DNA from: Adineta ricciae
Lineage: Eukaryota > Rotifera > Eurotatoria > Adinetida > Adinetidae
Direction of reading: 5' to 3'
Length of the DNA: 64,000 nucleotides
NCBI GenBank assembly: GCA_905250025.1
Contig: CAJNOJ010000200.1
Span: 1-64,000, forward strand
A program made the position numbers and the translations under genes. This document shows positions 11,215 through 26,282 of the stretch, one piece after another. Below the pieces are notes generated by a model. It was not told the DNA's origin and did not search any database. It saw only the letters and a list, made by a program, of their open reading frames with translations. Position 1 is the stretch's first letter. Every line of letters starts with the position of its first letter.

Positions 11215-14200
11215 ATGTATACAATTGATTGGAATCAGTTATTGACTTTATTGTTTATTTTATTTTCTTGTAAAATAAATATGGTTAATAGTAATAATGA
11301 AGATAATAGTCGTTTGGAATACTTATCACGTTCAGAAAATGAAGATGTTGATTTCTTCTGTGATTTAATTGATGTGGCCTGGTGGAAACGACCGTATTTA
11401 TTAGCAACAAGATATGGCTCGGTTCTACCAAGATTTCGTTCGAGGATGGCAGTGGAACAGGATAAGAAGAATATCCAAAGTCAAATTTTACATATTCGTC
11501 AAGTTCAATCGAATGATTCGGGCGTCTATGAGTGTGAAACGCTCGGAGCAATTCAACAATTTAATTTAACAGTTATAGGTAGGAGCAGAATTCGATTATC
11601 ATCCCAAAAAAAAAAAGAAAATCCTTGATTAAGTTTGACGATAATTTCTTTTCTGTCTGAAGTATATCCGCTATGTTCTTTTCTTGTTGTTTATTTCTCG
11701 AATGGTTTGTAATCAAATGAATTAGTTCGTTTGACGTCCGGATAGATGAATTTGTTGCTTTTTCGATCAAAATGTCAGACACAAAAAAGTGCTTTTATGT
11801 CTAATATAATTACTCCTGTCAAGAAAGTCCACGAAGATGTTTGTTCGGTTGAACAAACGATTCTTGATTTTGTATATTATATTGAATTTTCAAGATCAAG
11901 TCGACGGTTGCAAGATGTCGATGAAAGCTAGCGCACTCTACAATGGTTGTCTTTTCAGCAGTATTCGACAAGTAAATGAGAGTTCGATTACTCTGCTATT
12001 CTCACAACTTTCATCATTTCTCCTTTTCTCTATTGTGCCATTTGATATCCATAATTTATAGTTTGAACGATTGATATTATATCCATCTTCAGACATACAG
12101 TAACTATTAGGCAACTTGACTAATCTATATTCATCTAATGTTGATAGAATGAGAGGAATGCGTGTTAGATATTTTTTCTCAAAATCATTTCTGATCCTTT
12201 CTTCTGTATAGCTATACATATGATGCTCTAAATGATCGATAGGGCGTCAACACAGACGGAAAAAGAGAGATACAGAAGTTCGATTACATCAAGTGTTCAA
12301 ATAATAAAACTCTAGTTAGTTCGTTCAACAAGATTGTATTCCTCGTTTGTTCTTTTACGCTTCATTGCACACTCGGAGAATCAATGCAGAATCATTGTTA
12401 AAATTCAGTTTGACAACATTGCATATCTAAACAAAAGATTAGCACATCTGTCTCTTGAGATCGGCAAAGATGAATTCCCTTTTCTAACATTCTTTAGCTC
12501 TAGCAAGTGTAGAATTCTTTCTGAACATATCAAATCAGTCACCATCACAATTCTTTTTCTATCGATCTGTTCATTTCCATTCTTTTTTTTTATTTAATGT
12601 ATCGGCTATTGTCCTAGTCCATGAATAGCATCTATCGTTTTCACTACTCATACTTAGTCTATTATTCTTTTCTCGTCCCTTCTTTTTTTCATACGAATCA
12701 TAATTCTATATTTCCGTTCATTAAATTGTTTCTCATACTCTGGTATTCATTGCCTATGTTATTATAGCCAAAAGAAAAACGTATACATCCATATAAAATG
12801 GTACTACCAATACATTTCTCGTTCTTTATTCATTCGCAACTCGGATGTTCAATAATCGGTCTTCGTTTTTCTCTCTCTCTTCTAGTTCGCCCTCTAACTG
12901 TGGAACTTGGTGCACAATTAATTATAAATCAAGATTCATCCAGAGATCTTCCATCAAACGCAACAAGTCCTAATCTTATACAACAATCATTAAAACTAAA
13001 TAACGGTCATATCCATATCCGTGAAAATCAATTGATACGTTTTACATGTGTTGTCGCACGCGCTTTACCAGCTGCAACTCTTCACTTTCCATTCGATATT
13101 GATTATCGTGTCGAAAGGAATTCAACGATCGAGAATAACGATAAAACCTATCGAACAATTCTTGTTCTGATCCTTCGAATTAACCGTCCTCTACACAAGC
13201 GTACTCTTCATTGTCAAGCAGTTCAAACGCCGAGTATCAAATCCGAACAGCATGCTCCACAATTACGAATTCTCTCCAATACACTACAACTGGATGTTGC
13301 TTGTAAGTAGACATGAGAATCAGGAGTAACTCGTCATTTTTAATTTACATACTGTACCATGTCTAGTTTGCTTTTTTAATTGTATTTTACTTGTCAGACT
13401 ATTGACCGATTCCTTGTCTCATTCAATTTAGGCAACACTCTTCTCCACTTTTTTTCTTCTTCCCTCCTTTATATCACCATTCATTTTGCGCTTGATTGCT
13501 TCTGAGACATTTCCACATGGAATAGAAGTGTATGTACACGAGACAAAAAGGAAACATAACTCGAGGGCGAGAATCTGCTTTCTTCTGAGAGTATTAAATA
13601 GACTATTGGTATGTTTTCCTCTAAACTATGATTTAGTAATGATGAACAGTATGGGTTCAAATATGATGTAAAAGTCAGCAAATCGTAGGTAGCAGATGCT
13701 GGAGAGAGAAAGTTCCCCTCACTTATCGTGACCAATTTTGCGACCAATTAAAATTGACATGTTATTAATCAACAACAGTCTTGATGAGCCGTCTCTCTCC
13801 TGTCTTATTCTTTGATATCGCCTACGATTTAGGTTATTAGCTAGTCTGTGTGCAGTTGTACAGTACCATCTTTGAACTATATCTATTACAATGCGGAAAA
13901 AGAGAACAGTTATATGATATGTTCTTCTCATCATTATTGGAGATGAGGCCAAGAGAGGAGAGGAGAGAAGAGAAAGCGTAATAGAATCTTTGATGATCTT
14001 TATTCTTGAACGTCGTAATCGTTGCTATTCTTCTCATCGGATGAAATAGTTTCATTTTTCTAATTAAGTCTCTTTTTTCTTCAGAAAAAAACTCTATTTA
14101 TCTAAGTAGGCTATTTGGATTTGATGAGATAAATTCTACTTTCTTTGTTTTGGAAATAATAGAACGAAGAATAGAAAAGGGCAAACAACGAATTATTGTG

Positions 14201-16266
14201 TCTCGTATTGTTTCTCTGCTTGATTACTGACATTTAAACGTAGCGTATATACGTCTACAGAAGGTTAAGTAGCTGAAACAATATCAGTTGTATAGAAATT
14301 CAGTATAAGTGTACAGTCATTCGACTGAATAGTTTCTATCTTGTTTTTCTTCTCGATATAAGTCTTTAAATAGTTAATAATGAAGTCAGCGCTGTTTGTT
14401 AATATTATTACACATGTATAATTGTCTAACAGTTATCATTTATGCATGTGTTCGTATGTCAATAAAGAGACGTCTTTGATAATGAAAGAACAAACACAGG
14501 AACTTCGAACGGTTAGATATTAATAATAATAATAATATGTTTTCTCTCTTCTAGACAGTCCAATATGTTCGCAAAAGAATTCCTCTCCACCACAATTGTA
14601 CACGGGTATCAATCGAGCAATTAATTTAACATGTCATATGTCGAATGGAAATCCGACTAAAGTCAATTTTACTTGGCATTTACCGAATGGTAATATTTAT
14701 CTAGGTTCCTATCTGAATACATCATCAAGTTATATTACATATCTTCCTGCATACACAACTGATTTTGGACAAGTGATTTGTCGAGCACAAAACGAATTAG
14801 GTTTATTTGGCGAATGTCATGTTAATATGATCTTAGGAGGTAAGTCAAATTCATTCTGATATGAATGAATTGGATCTGTTTGTTCTAGCTATACCCGATC
14901 CAATTCAATCGTGTCATTATACATATATTAATTCAACACTGACCGTCAATTGCGTAGCGGGTTATCATCAAGGTGATGAAGATTTCTTTTGTTATATGTA
15001 TAAACGGCAATCGAATGGTTCCTATTCGGAACATGCACGTTTGAAAGGTTGGTTGAGTTTGAAGAAAAAATCGGAAAATATGATTTGATTGATATCTTAG
15101 GTAATTGTGCATTTATCCTTCCTGATCTTCGGCCTGAATATCATCATGATTTTCTGGTGTTTACAAAAAATAAATATGGAGATAATTTCGATCGAAGTTA
15201 TTCCATTAAAGTTGGAAAACCCAAAGGTAGATTTGTTTCCATCGAAGAGATAATAAACAGAATGTTTCTTTATTTATAGTTCAAACATTTGCAGAAAAAA
15301 CGCGTTTTTACTGGCCATATATGATTTTATTGATCCTTGGCGCATGTCTAGGCTCCCTAATTTTAATCTGTTGTTCATATAATAAAATACGGCAAAAGTC
15401 ACAGAGCAAACGAAAGACAAATGGACACATCGAAAGTAAGTGCATTTCAAGATGTGCACTAGATGACAATGATGTTTTGCTTTCAGGTATGACATATCAA
15501 AATCACAATTCAAATGGCAAGATGTCCTTAAGTAAAACGAATACTCGAATTTGATTTCTAGAATAACGTTCTCTTCTTAGTACATGTGAAGCAAAATGGA
15601 AATGGAGCAACGTATCCTGTTCGTCCCTATCGATCGAAAGATCATCTTTTATCATACGAATCTTCATCGCTGTATCGAAACAGTACTCAACAGTTTAGAA
15701 GCGTCTATTCAGCAGAAGATGATAATTCATCTAATCGACGACATACATTCAAAGAAACTGATCTTGACCATGCAATCAATCCAACACTTGATCCATCTGA
15801 ACGTATGACTAAAACGTTGCCGAACAATCGTAACCGTTCGATAGTTTCGTCAACAGATTCTTCTCATATCCAATCGAATGACCTTAGTTCTGTTCCATCG
15901 ACGATGCAACGTCGCTCGAGTTTTCAAGCAGCAACAAAAACGAATCACTTTGAATTATCTTCAACACCTGAATCATTCTATTTTCTTGATAAACAAATAA
16001 GTAAATCAACCCAACGTAATCATTATTCACCTGAACAATGTCGAGACAAAGCTCGTCATCAATCTCCTTGTCCTAAACTTGATCAAAGCAGTCATTTGAT
16101 CGTCGAAAATACAATATTGACTACCCCCAAAGTCGATCAACAAATCAATCACATGAATTCCTTGAATAACTTTCATCGAGAGAATGTTAAAGATACGAAA
16201 AAGTTTATTTTGAATAATCATGATCAACATGTAGAACGGCGACGTGATGATGGTATTTTTGTGTAG
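11215..16266 (+). CDS. immunoglobulin-superfamily single-pass membrane receptor
   Basis: Eight exons (11215-11578, 12886-13302, 14555-14839, 14889-15047, 15101-15226, 15280-15435, 15487-15531, 15581-16266) join to 745 residues, and every intron is phase 1. A signal peptide (LLTLLFILFSCKINMVNS) leads into Ig domain 1, with its second Cys in the SNDSGVYECE motif. Ig-like domain 2 follows (IRFTCVVARALPAATLHF...RTLHCQAV). A third domain begins YSPICSQK and has LTCHMSNG, WHLP and DFGQVICRAQN. A further module has paired Cys (LTVNCVAG). One transmembrane helix follows (YMILLILGACLGSLILICC), then a cytoplasmic tail of about 270 residues rich in Ser, Arg and Asn. The layout resembles sidestep/nephrin-type adhesion receptors. 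Ligand unknown. The first two introns (1.3 kb each) are far longer than the rest. Confidence 0.85.
11579..12885 (+). other. long first intron of the Ig receptor
   Basis: A GT..AG intron (GTAGGAG...CTTCTAG), about 1.3 kb against a usual 50-70 bp here. Open frames inside are short and look like chance. The size suggests it may hold regulatory sequence; nothing specific is recognised. Confidence 0.6.
13303..14554 (+). other. long second intron of the Ig receptor
   Basis: About 1.25 kb (GTAAGTAG...CTTCTAG), with a purine-rich GAGAGGAGAGG run near 13950 and a short TAA repeat at 14520-14536 just before the acceptor. No coding exon is recognised in it. Confidence 0.6.
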
Positions 16267-17245
16267 CTTCTCGTTTTCTCTCCCCAATTTTATTTGTATA
16301 AAACCTACATGTGTTTTTTAATTATATGTTGTTTGTTTGCTTTGAGTTTTTTTTAAATAAATACATCGAATTCTAATTTACCTTATCCCTATCATCCACC
16401 TTCGGAAACTAGATCAGCGCTCGACTTGCTCAACGAAAACTTCTCGGATGTATTTATAGCCAGTGACACATTCTCCGTAAAGATTTCTTATGCATAGTAA
16501 TGAAAATTCAACATATAACAAATAAACATATTCTTCCTACGTCAGTGCAAAATCTGCTTTTCTGTTATTTTTAATGGACGTAAATCGACACATGATTGCG
16601 TTTTGAATGAAAGAACAGAAGAAAAAAAAATCTCGATCGATTCTTCTTCTCCTGTGTACTCCTTCACGCCGTGTATTTGACGTCTGCATCGACGTTATTG
16701 TTTGAACAACACTTGTTAAATTCTAGTTAGTAGTTAAGAGAAATGATAGGCTTTTTTGTTGTGACCTAAAATTCCTAAGTTACAGTAAAACATGCAAACA
16801 TCGAGTGAGAAACGATTGTGAAAGCCCTCGGCAAGACATTTTCTTGCTCGTGCAGAACATTTCTCAAAGCAGAAGAGATTATTCGAGTCCTTTTTTTTTA
16901 ATAAACTTATCTGCTGAAAACCTTAGAAATCGAACCCATACATTCTTTTGTTGTTATTCTATGTCTTTGAAAGTAAATGAAATAAAAATGTAAATCATTG
17001 CCAATCAATTGTATTGTGTAGCAAACGGAAAAAAGAGAGGAAAAGAGAGAAAGAGAAGTACAAGCAGCGAATCTATTGATATTAAAACAATTGAATTCTA
17101 TCGAAACACGCATCGATAAATAATCTCCATCAGTTTCTTCTGGTATTATTTATAATCGAATATAAAAAATAACAAGTGCATTGAGCTAGAACAACATCAA
17201 TATTTGTGTTCGATTGAAGTTGTCCATAAGAGGAAAACAAAACAA
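16267..17245. other. intergenic, no gene seen
   Basis: It holds the receptor's 3' end (AATAAA near 16357) and the promoter side of the first PLAC8 gene. A TATAAAAA at about 17161-17168 is 78 bp before that gene's start and is its likely TATA box. Confidence 0.5.
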
Positions 17246-17843
17246 ATGAGTCGTGCCATGTGAGCTGTTTATAAAACGTCAACTTTCGTTATCATTTATC
17301 CTTGTTTAGTCTCACACAACATGTTCATCCAACAATCTATAAACATCAATATGATCCTCATAACGTTTGGAATTTCGAGAAACAATGGCGTACGAAACTC
17401 TTATCGTGGTCGCCGATTGGTCGCTGTAAGCTTAACCCCTGTTTCTCTCTTGCGGTTTACTCGAGTTATTTTTTCTTCAATTCAGGCTGTTATGCATGCT
17501 TTTGTCCATGTTGTATGGGAAGTAAATTAGCGAAATATAGCGGGGAAAAAACGCTTATCGGTTGTATGCCATGTTCGTTACCTTATCTCCGAACAAAACT
17601 GCGAACTGCACGGCGTATTGAAGTTTGTTAATACAGCAAAGAGGAGAGAAAAATGTGTAAAGTCTTCTTTCTTTCGTTTGTCAGGGTTCGTGCTGTGAAG
17701 ACTATTGTGTGTCACACTATTGTATGCCGTGTACAGCAACTCAAATGGCAAATGAACTTGAATCTCAAGGCCTTTGGGAAGTTGCTAAGACGAATAAGAG
17801 TAAACAAGTTCGGATTGATCATTTCGCTCACTGCAGTGAATAA
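17246..17843 (+). CDS. PLAC8-domain protein 1
   Basis: Four exons (17246-17259, 17310-17425, 17486-17622, 17685-17843) give 141 residues. The 14-nt first exon (MSRAI) uses a good GTGAGC donor. The PLAC8 (cornifelin) signature is visible: an aromatic N-terminal lead (NVWNFEKQWRTKLLSW), then the Cys cluster CCYACFCPCCMGSKLAKYSGE, a hydrophobic middle, and the second cluster GSCCEDYCVSHYCMPCTATQMANEL. PLAC8 proteins are small, Cys-rich, membrane-associated proteins with varied roles (cell size, metal handling, cell envelope); no substrate can be inferred here. It is tandem with the next gene and shares its three coding intron positions, so the pair comes from local duplication. Confidence 0.88.
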
Positions 17844-18202
17844 ATGAACTTCTCTTTTTTCCTCACGATGTTTCTAAGTATAACTTGCACAGTTTGGTTG
17901 TCAATGAAATTTTCATATTCTTTCATTTCTATTTTGCCGTTCTGTGACTTTTTTATTTTCAATCAATAATTGTCATAGCGATATTTCTCTCTTTTTTATA
18001 TATGAACGTCGAATCAAAGAAGAAAACAGTATGGCATCGATAAAATAAAAACTTCATTTACGACAGTTTTTTTTTCATCTTCTCTTTCTCCCTCTCTCTG
18101 TTCTCTTCGACCCACCTCTCTGAGAGAAGTAACCAAACGATTTGTGTACGTCTCCACAACGACATTTGTTTGTAGACAAAGCGCAACGTCTTCACTGCAG
18201 TT

Positions 18203-18210
18203 TATAAAAG
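18203..18210 (+). promoter_or_regulatory. TATA box of PLAC8 gene 2
   Basis: TATAAAAG lies 71 bp before the start codon at 18274, close to the spacing seen for the other TATA boxes here. Confidence 0.65.
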
Positions 18211-18273
18211 ACTAACGCATACACACCTCACAGTACATTCGCAAAGCCGTTCGATTCACCGACATCAATAATC

Positions 18274-18811
18274 ATGAGGTATTGTAATCGACTATCCTTT
18301 CTTCCACACTTGACCGTCTATATGTCCATATAGCAATCCAGTTTCCAAACAACCAGGTGGTGGTAGCACAGCCGAATTTTTTCCATACAATAACCAATGG
18401 AAAGAAACTCTATTTGGTTCGTTCAAACCATGTCCACGATGTATGTAAACTTCGGAAAATCAGATCGATTTATCTAAATTTCACTTCTTTTAGCGGCCTA
18501 CGCTTGTCTCTGTGGCCAATGCTTTGTCGGACAATTAGCTGATCGTTTAGGTGAACACTTCATCACATGCTGTATCGTTCCAGGTTCATTATTGGCACTA
18601 CGAACCAAAGTCCGAACGGTTTACAAAATTGAAGTAATTTTACTCTTAGATTAGATTAGTCAGCTAATTCGAAACGTTGTTTCTCTTTCGTTCATAGGGA
18701 ACTATGATTAAAGATTGCTTAGCAACATCTTGCTGTGTCGGTCCATGTGCTGCTATGCAAATAGAACACGAACTTAATCATCGTGGTGTTCCAGCGAAAC
18801 GTGCCAAATAA
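18274..18811 (+). CDS. PLAC8-domain protein 2
   Basis: Four exons (18274-18278, 18334-18440, 18494-18633, 18698-18811) give 121 residues; the first exon is only five bases. The protein reads MSNPVSKQPGGGST, then WKETLFGSFKPCPR, the Cys block AYACLCGQCFVGQLADRLGE, a hydrophobic segment (CCIVPGSLLALRTKVRTVYK) and the final block CLATSCCVGPCAAMQIEHEL. Intron positions match PLAC8 protein 1. The first cluster has fewer cysteines than its neighbour (no CPCC), so the two have diverged in the likely metal- or lipid-binding part. Function unknown. Confidence 0.87.
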
Positions 18812-19413
18812 ACGATCTATATATAAAGTTATTTGACACTTATTTTCCTCCTTTTTTACGAGTGAACCGTAAACTATCGAAGTGTGTTTGTACGAGTGTG
18901 TTCTATCTTCCAATTTCAAAACGAATTATAAGAATAATAAAACGAACAACAATTACTTATAATATTCTAAATTTAGCTAATAGATCAGTTTTCATCGAGC
19001 AAGCGGTTTAATCTGAGCTAAAGTAAACTCGCGATAAGAGAAATCGTGTATTTGTCCACGTCTCGAATCAAAAACTTAATTTCTTTTAGCAATGAAATTC
19101 AAGCACTTCACTCAAATGAAAAAAAAGCCGAAGAAGGCCATTGCTTTTTTTTAAAATGTTTTTCTTTCTTTTCTTTTTAAGTATTCATTGTAATATAGGC
19201 TTTACTCAAACATCAAACATAACTCAAAGAATTTAAAAATCTCGACGATTAATCATAAGGCTACCGGATGCAAATATACATATCGCCATGCCGACAACTG
19301 TTCGCTCTCTCTGCAACGATGAACATCGATTTCCACCGGAGGAAAAATGATTTTTTTTATTTTCTTGAACATTTAAAAAGATGTGGTAACATTGTTATAG
19401 ATCATCTTGCCGA
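18812..19413. other. spacer between convergent PLAC8 gene 2 and CTP synthase
   Basis: It contains the two 3' ends and an AATAAA near 18937. No further gene is recognised. Confidence 0.5.
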
Positions 19414-22748
<3,335 letters not shown>

Positions 22749-24331
22749 ATTCTAAAAAAAACAAGAACAGGATTCGACGTTCGCTCATCATTTATCGGAC
22801 AAGAAAAAACAGATGTAACAAATCATCAGCTCCTTTCGAAATAGTAGAATGCGTAATATTTTACGTTTCAGATCACGCGTTCGAAGAAAAGAAAGAATAA
22901 GCATACATTCTAACGTGCGAATATGTTATTGATAAAACGCTGATCCCTGGATGACGACATATATGGACCATCGACATTAACAGAAAGAAGAATACGATGG
23001 ATTCAAAGATATCAGAAAGAAACTCAACCGAAAGAAAAACGACAAAGAATGTAGTTATGCATCTTGCCGAACACTCATTTCACATAATCTGAGGACAAGT
23101 CACATTCGGAGTAGATCACTAGTGTATATGGAATTTTACGACGAAGAAGGTAGAAGGGTATGACAACAAAACGACATTTGTTATTAATAAGATCAGATAG
23201 TGTTTTAGTCTCTCTTTTTTCCTTCGCTTGGTTGAGAATCTCTTTTATCTTTCATTATTCATTCAACTTTTTATCATGATTTTATTGTTGTGATGTACAA
23301 AAATCTGTTTATTTTTGGAATAATCTAAGAATTAACACACGACATTGAATCCGTATGCTAACCAATAGAACATCCTATTTGTCTTCTGAAATCGATGGTT
23401 CAGCATGACTTTTCATATATTGTATTAATATCTTTCGATCTATATCCACATCTGACCAGATTCGAACGCGTGAATGGAAAACTTCTCATAATTTGACTTG
23501 TAATGTTGTAATGAATATTCTATTGTTCATTCACAGTGATAATCAATGTTTTACTGATCTTTGCTTAAGAAGTCATGCCATTTTCCAGCTCGATCAAGTG
23601 CCGGACGGTCGATTATCTGATCGAATAGTAAATAAGCATGCCAAAATAGAGACAGACGCATTGATGTAAGGAACACAATATTATTTGTAACATTTTTCTA
23701 GTTCAACTAATGCAGTTGAAACAGTCTGAAGTATTAAATTGTTTTCGTGCTTGGTTGAATAACTATATTCATCTGATGATAAAAAAAAGGAAGGACGAGA
23801 ACACGATAAATTTATTCTGTCATTGTAAATGGAAAAACAGACCTTCAGCTGATGATCATCTATGTATTCCGTTCAGTTTGTCGAGAAATTGATGCAACAC
23901 ATGCATTCTAGTCGATCGGTTCCTAACAGTTTTCGCAATTGTCTTACTCATCGTTTGGAGACAGAGAAAGACAGATTTTCAATTAAGACCTAGATCACAT
24001 CTGATCTTACTGAATGATTCCAAGGAGGTCGTTTTCTATTGGTCCGAATCTCGACCAGCCAATGACTTTCCTTCTCGATGGACATACGCGTAAACTATGG
24101 ATGCACCATACAGAGAGGATTCACTTTTCTTACCAAGAGTATTCTGGAGTAGGAAATAGCTCGTAAAAGTAGATGCCGTCTTTCTCCAAAAGCGAATGAA
24201 TATGATAAGAAACAGATTTTTTCGTAGATGACAAGACCCATTTTACTGCGTCAATGTTCATTTCATCATATTTTTTACTTTTTTTCAGTATTTGAACTTT
24301 GTCGCATTAAAAAAAGTTAACTGTTCAGATA
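22749..24331. other. intergenic region between divergent CTPS and TMEM205-like genes
   Basis: No multi-exon gene can be built. One 52-codon plus-strand frame (23511-23669) is the only stretch with some coding look and is listed apart. The region should include both promoters. Confidence 0.5.
23511..23669 (+). CDS. uncertain 52-residue reading frame
   Basis: ATG to TAA, encoding MNILLFIHSDNQCFTDLC, then SHAIFQLDQVPDGRLSDRIV and a polar end. Its composition is protein-like, but there is no family match and no splice support. It could be a small gene, an exon remnant or chance. Confidence 0.2.
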   Translation: MNILLFIHSDNQCFTDLCLRSHAIFQLDQVPDGRLSDRIVNKHAKIETDALM

Positions 24332-25229
24332 ATGGGTGCTCAAATCAGTAAAGTCGAAGATACAATTCATGATGTCTATAAGAAAACATGGCCACAAGCG
24401 TGGTGCGTCTCTAATCCGAAGCGATTCTCTGATTGATATTCATCATTGTTGCTTATTTAGGTATTTGGCTCCATCATTTCTTGCATCGCTCGGTGCTTTA
24501 GGTTACGTTGGATATGCTTTTTCTCAAGGAAAACCAACACCTTCATCCCCCAGCGTATCCTTTTTACATTTACTCGGTGTTGCCGGTGGATTCGGTATCA
24601 GTTTCTGGATCACTGCCGTACATGGTCAAGATTTCATTTGTCTTTTCGTTATTTTATTAAGTTTCTTTGCTTGCTAGGTCGTGCTGTTCAGCGTATGTTG
24701 ACGCGTCATGAATTCGCCACAGTACAATCGCATTTATCAACAGTATATTTCTCTTCATCAGCTGTGTTAGCTAGTTTAAGTTTAGGAACGTTCTTACTTC
24801 GTCATCCATTCTCAGCCTGGTCCAAAGAAGCAACTCAATTGGTATAGCAAAAGAAAAAAGTTATCTTTCTTCAAGAGTATTTGCTTTGTATAGGGTGCCG
24901 CATTAATTGCTGCATTAGTAGCAGCTGAAGTCAACAGTCTTGTTCTCAATCCATTGGTAACAAATTTGATGTTAGACCGAAATAACATCGAATTTTTACA
25001 AGCAGCTAAAGTAAGAAAGTCATTATCTATCGAAGTAACACTCAAAATTTGAATCGTCTTACAGACTAGTGATGATATCGATCGATTAGTTCGCAACGAT
25101 CAAAAATATCGTGGCATTAACAATAAATTCAATCTTTTTCACTCACTATCAATGATTTCAGGTCTTGTCTATCACGGTGTTCAATGGTATCATCTCTATT
25201 TCCTTGCTGATCATTGTCTGGTACTTTAA
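24332..25229 (+). CDS. TMEM205-like four-helix membrane protein
   Basis: Five exons (24332-24402, 24461-24624, 24678-24841, 24894-25010, 25065-25229) give 226 residues. The N-terminus MGAQISKVED is a plausible N-myristoylation site. The rest follows the TMEM205/DUF4149 pattern: FLHLLGVAGGFGISFWITAV (helix 1 with the W and G residues usual there), RAVQRMLTRHEFATVQSHLSTVYF, a second helix, GAALIAALVAAEVNSLVLNP (the usual N..V.EP-like motif), then KYRGINNKFNLFHSLSMISGLVY before the last helix. Human TMEM205 is linked to cisplatin resistance and vesicle membranes; the biochemical role of the family is not settled. TAF10 starts 137 bp downstream on the same strand. Confidence 0.85.
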
Positions 25230-25366
25230 AACAGTCATCAATGAGAAATGATTTTCACGCTTGGCGTTTAGCTCATAGTAAAACTTTTGTCTTGTCCATG
25301 TTTTCCTCCTTTTGGATATGATATTTCTCTAGAGAAAACGTTAATAAACTCTGTTTTTCAGATATC

Positions 25367-25908
25367 ATGTCTGAAAGTATTGACCATTCGTTATCGACAA
25401 ATAACGATGAGGCATTAATGGACGAAGATGAAGTAAATAAATTTACAGCCACTTTAGACGAATTCACGCCAGCGATCCCTGAGAACGTAACAAAGTTTTA
25501 CATGAGACAGTGTGGACTAGAAACCGATGATGATCGTGTGGTGAAATTACTTTCAGTTTCTGTGCAAAAGTTTATGTCAGGTATAACACAGCAAAGAAAA
25601 CGATGACGTCTTTCAGTATGCTCCTATTTATAGACATTATTAATGATTGTCATCAATTAAATAAATTACGTCAAAAATCCAGCAATCGACCAACTGCAGC
25701 AGAGACAAGTACAGCAGCTACGACAAGTATGGCTAATGCTCAACCATCTACTGTTGAGGCAGCTGCGACAACTGCTGAACAATCTACAAATGCAGCTGGT
25801 AATAAAAAGCCAGTTGTGACAACGAATCAAACATTAACACTCCATGATCTAACGCATGTTCTTGATGAATATGGAATCAATGTAAAGAAGACATTTTACT
25901 ACACATAA
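25367..25908 (+). CDS. TAF10: TAF10, transcription initiation factor TFIID/SAGA subunit
   Basis: Two exons (25367-25580, 25634-25908) give 162 residues. The histone-fold domain starts with LDEFTPAIPENVTKFYMRQCGLE and runs over the splice at KFMSDIINDCHQLNKLRQKS. It ends with LTLHDLTHVLDEYGINVKKTFYYT, close to the end of known TAF10 proteins (LTMEDLTPALSEYGINVKKPHYFT). TAF10 is a structural histone-fold subunit of TFIID and SAGA in the nucleus. The odd point is a loop of about 60 residues rich in Ala, Thr and Glu between the second and third helices (TAAETSTAATTSMANAQ and on), longer than usual. Identification is firm. Confidence 0.93.
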
Positions 25909-26282
25909 TGTATATAAGACGAGTTTTTTCCATGTATATGACTAATCTTTTTCTTTTGTTCGTCTAATAAAACAGATGTTTTTTTTTAAAACAGTATACG
26001 AAGAAGATACTTTTCACTTTCATAGAGATACTAACTTACTTCATACACTATCTCATATTGTCAAATTGATAAACTAAAGCACATAGATTTAGTTGATGAC
26101 TAAGTTTTAGCATTGTAAGGCAGAAAAATTGCGAAAGAATACTTGCATGACTCAACATGTTGACTCACATATTGTTTATTTGTCCACGTCGACAATGTAA
26201 GGAACGTGGCTTTCCGACTGAACCTATATAACCGAATGTTGCCATAATCGAAAGCATCACTTCTAATTCACTGGTTTCAATC
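25909..26282. other. intergenic, with TATA box of the Rab gene
   Basis: TAF10 3' end with AATAAAA near 25966. A TATATAA at about 26225-26231 lies 52-58 bp before the Rab start codon and is its likely TATA box. Confidence 0.55.

Noticed and set aside
17246-17262. Alternative first-exon end for PLAC8 gene 1 (ATGAGTC, then GTGCC)
   Set aside because: The GTGAGC donor a few bases on is a much better site and also keeps the frame.
23455-23480. GATTCGAAC-like tRNA B-box
   Set aside because: No matching A-box, acceptor stem or T-stem pairing could be found around it. The same motif at 41870 and 43905 is inside receptor coding sequence.
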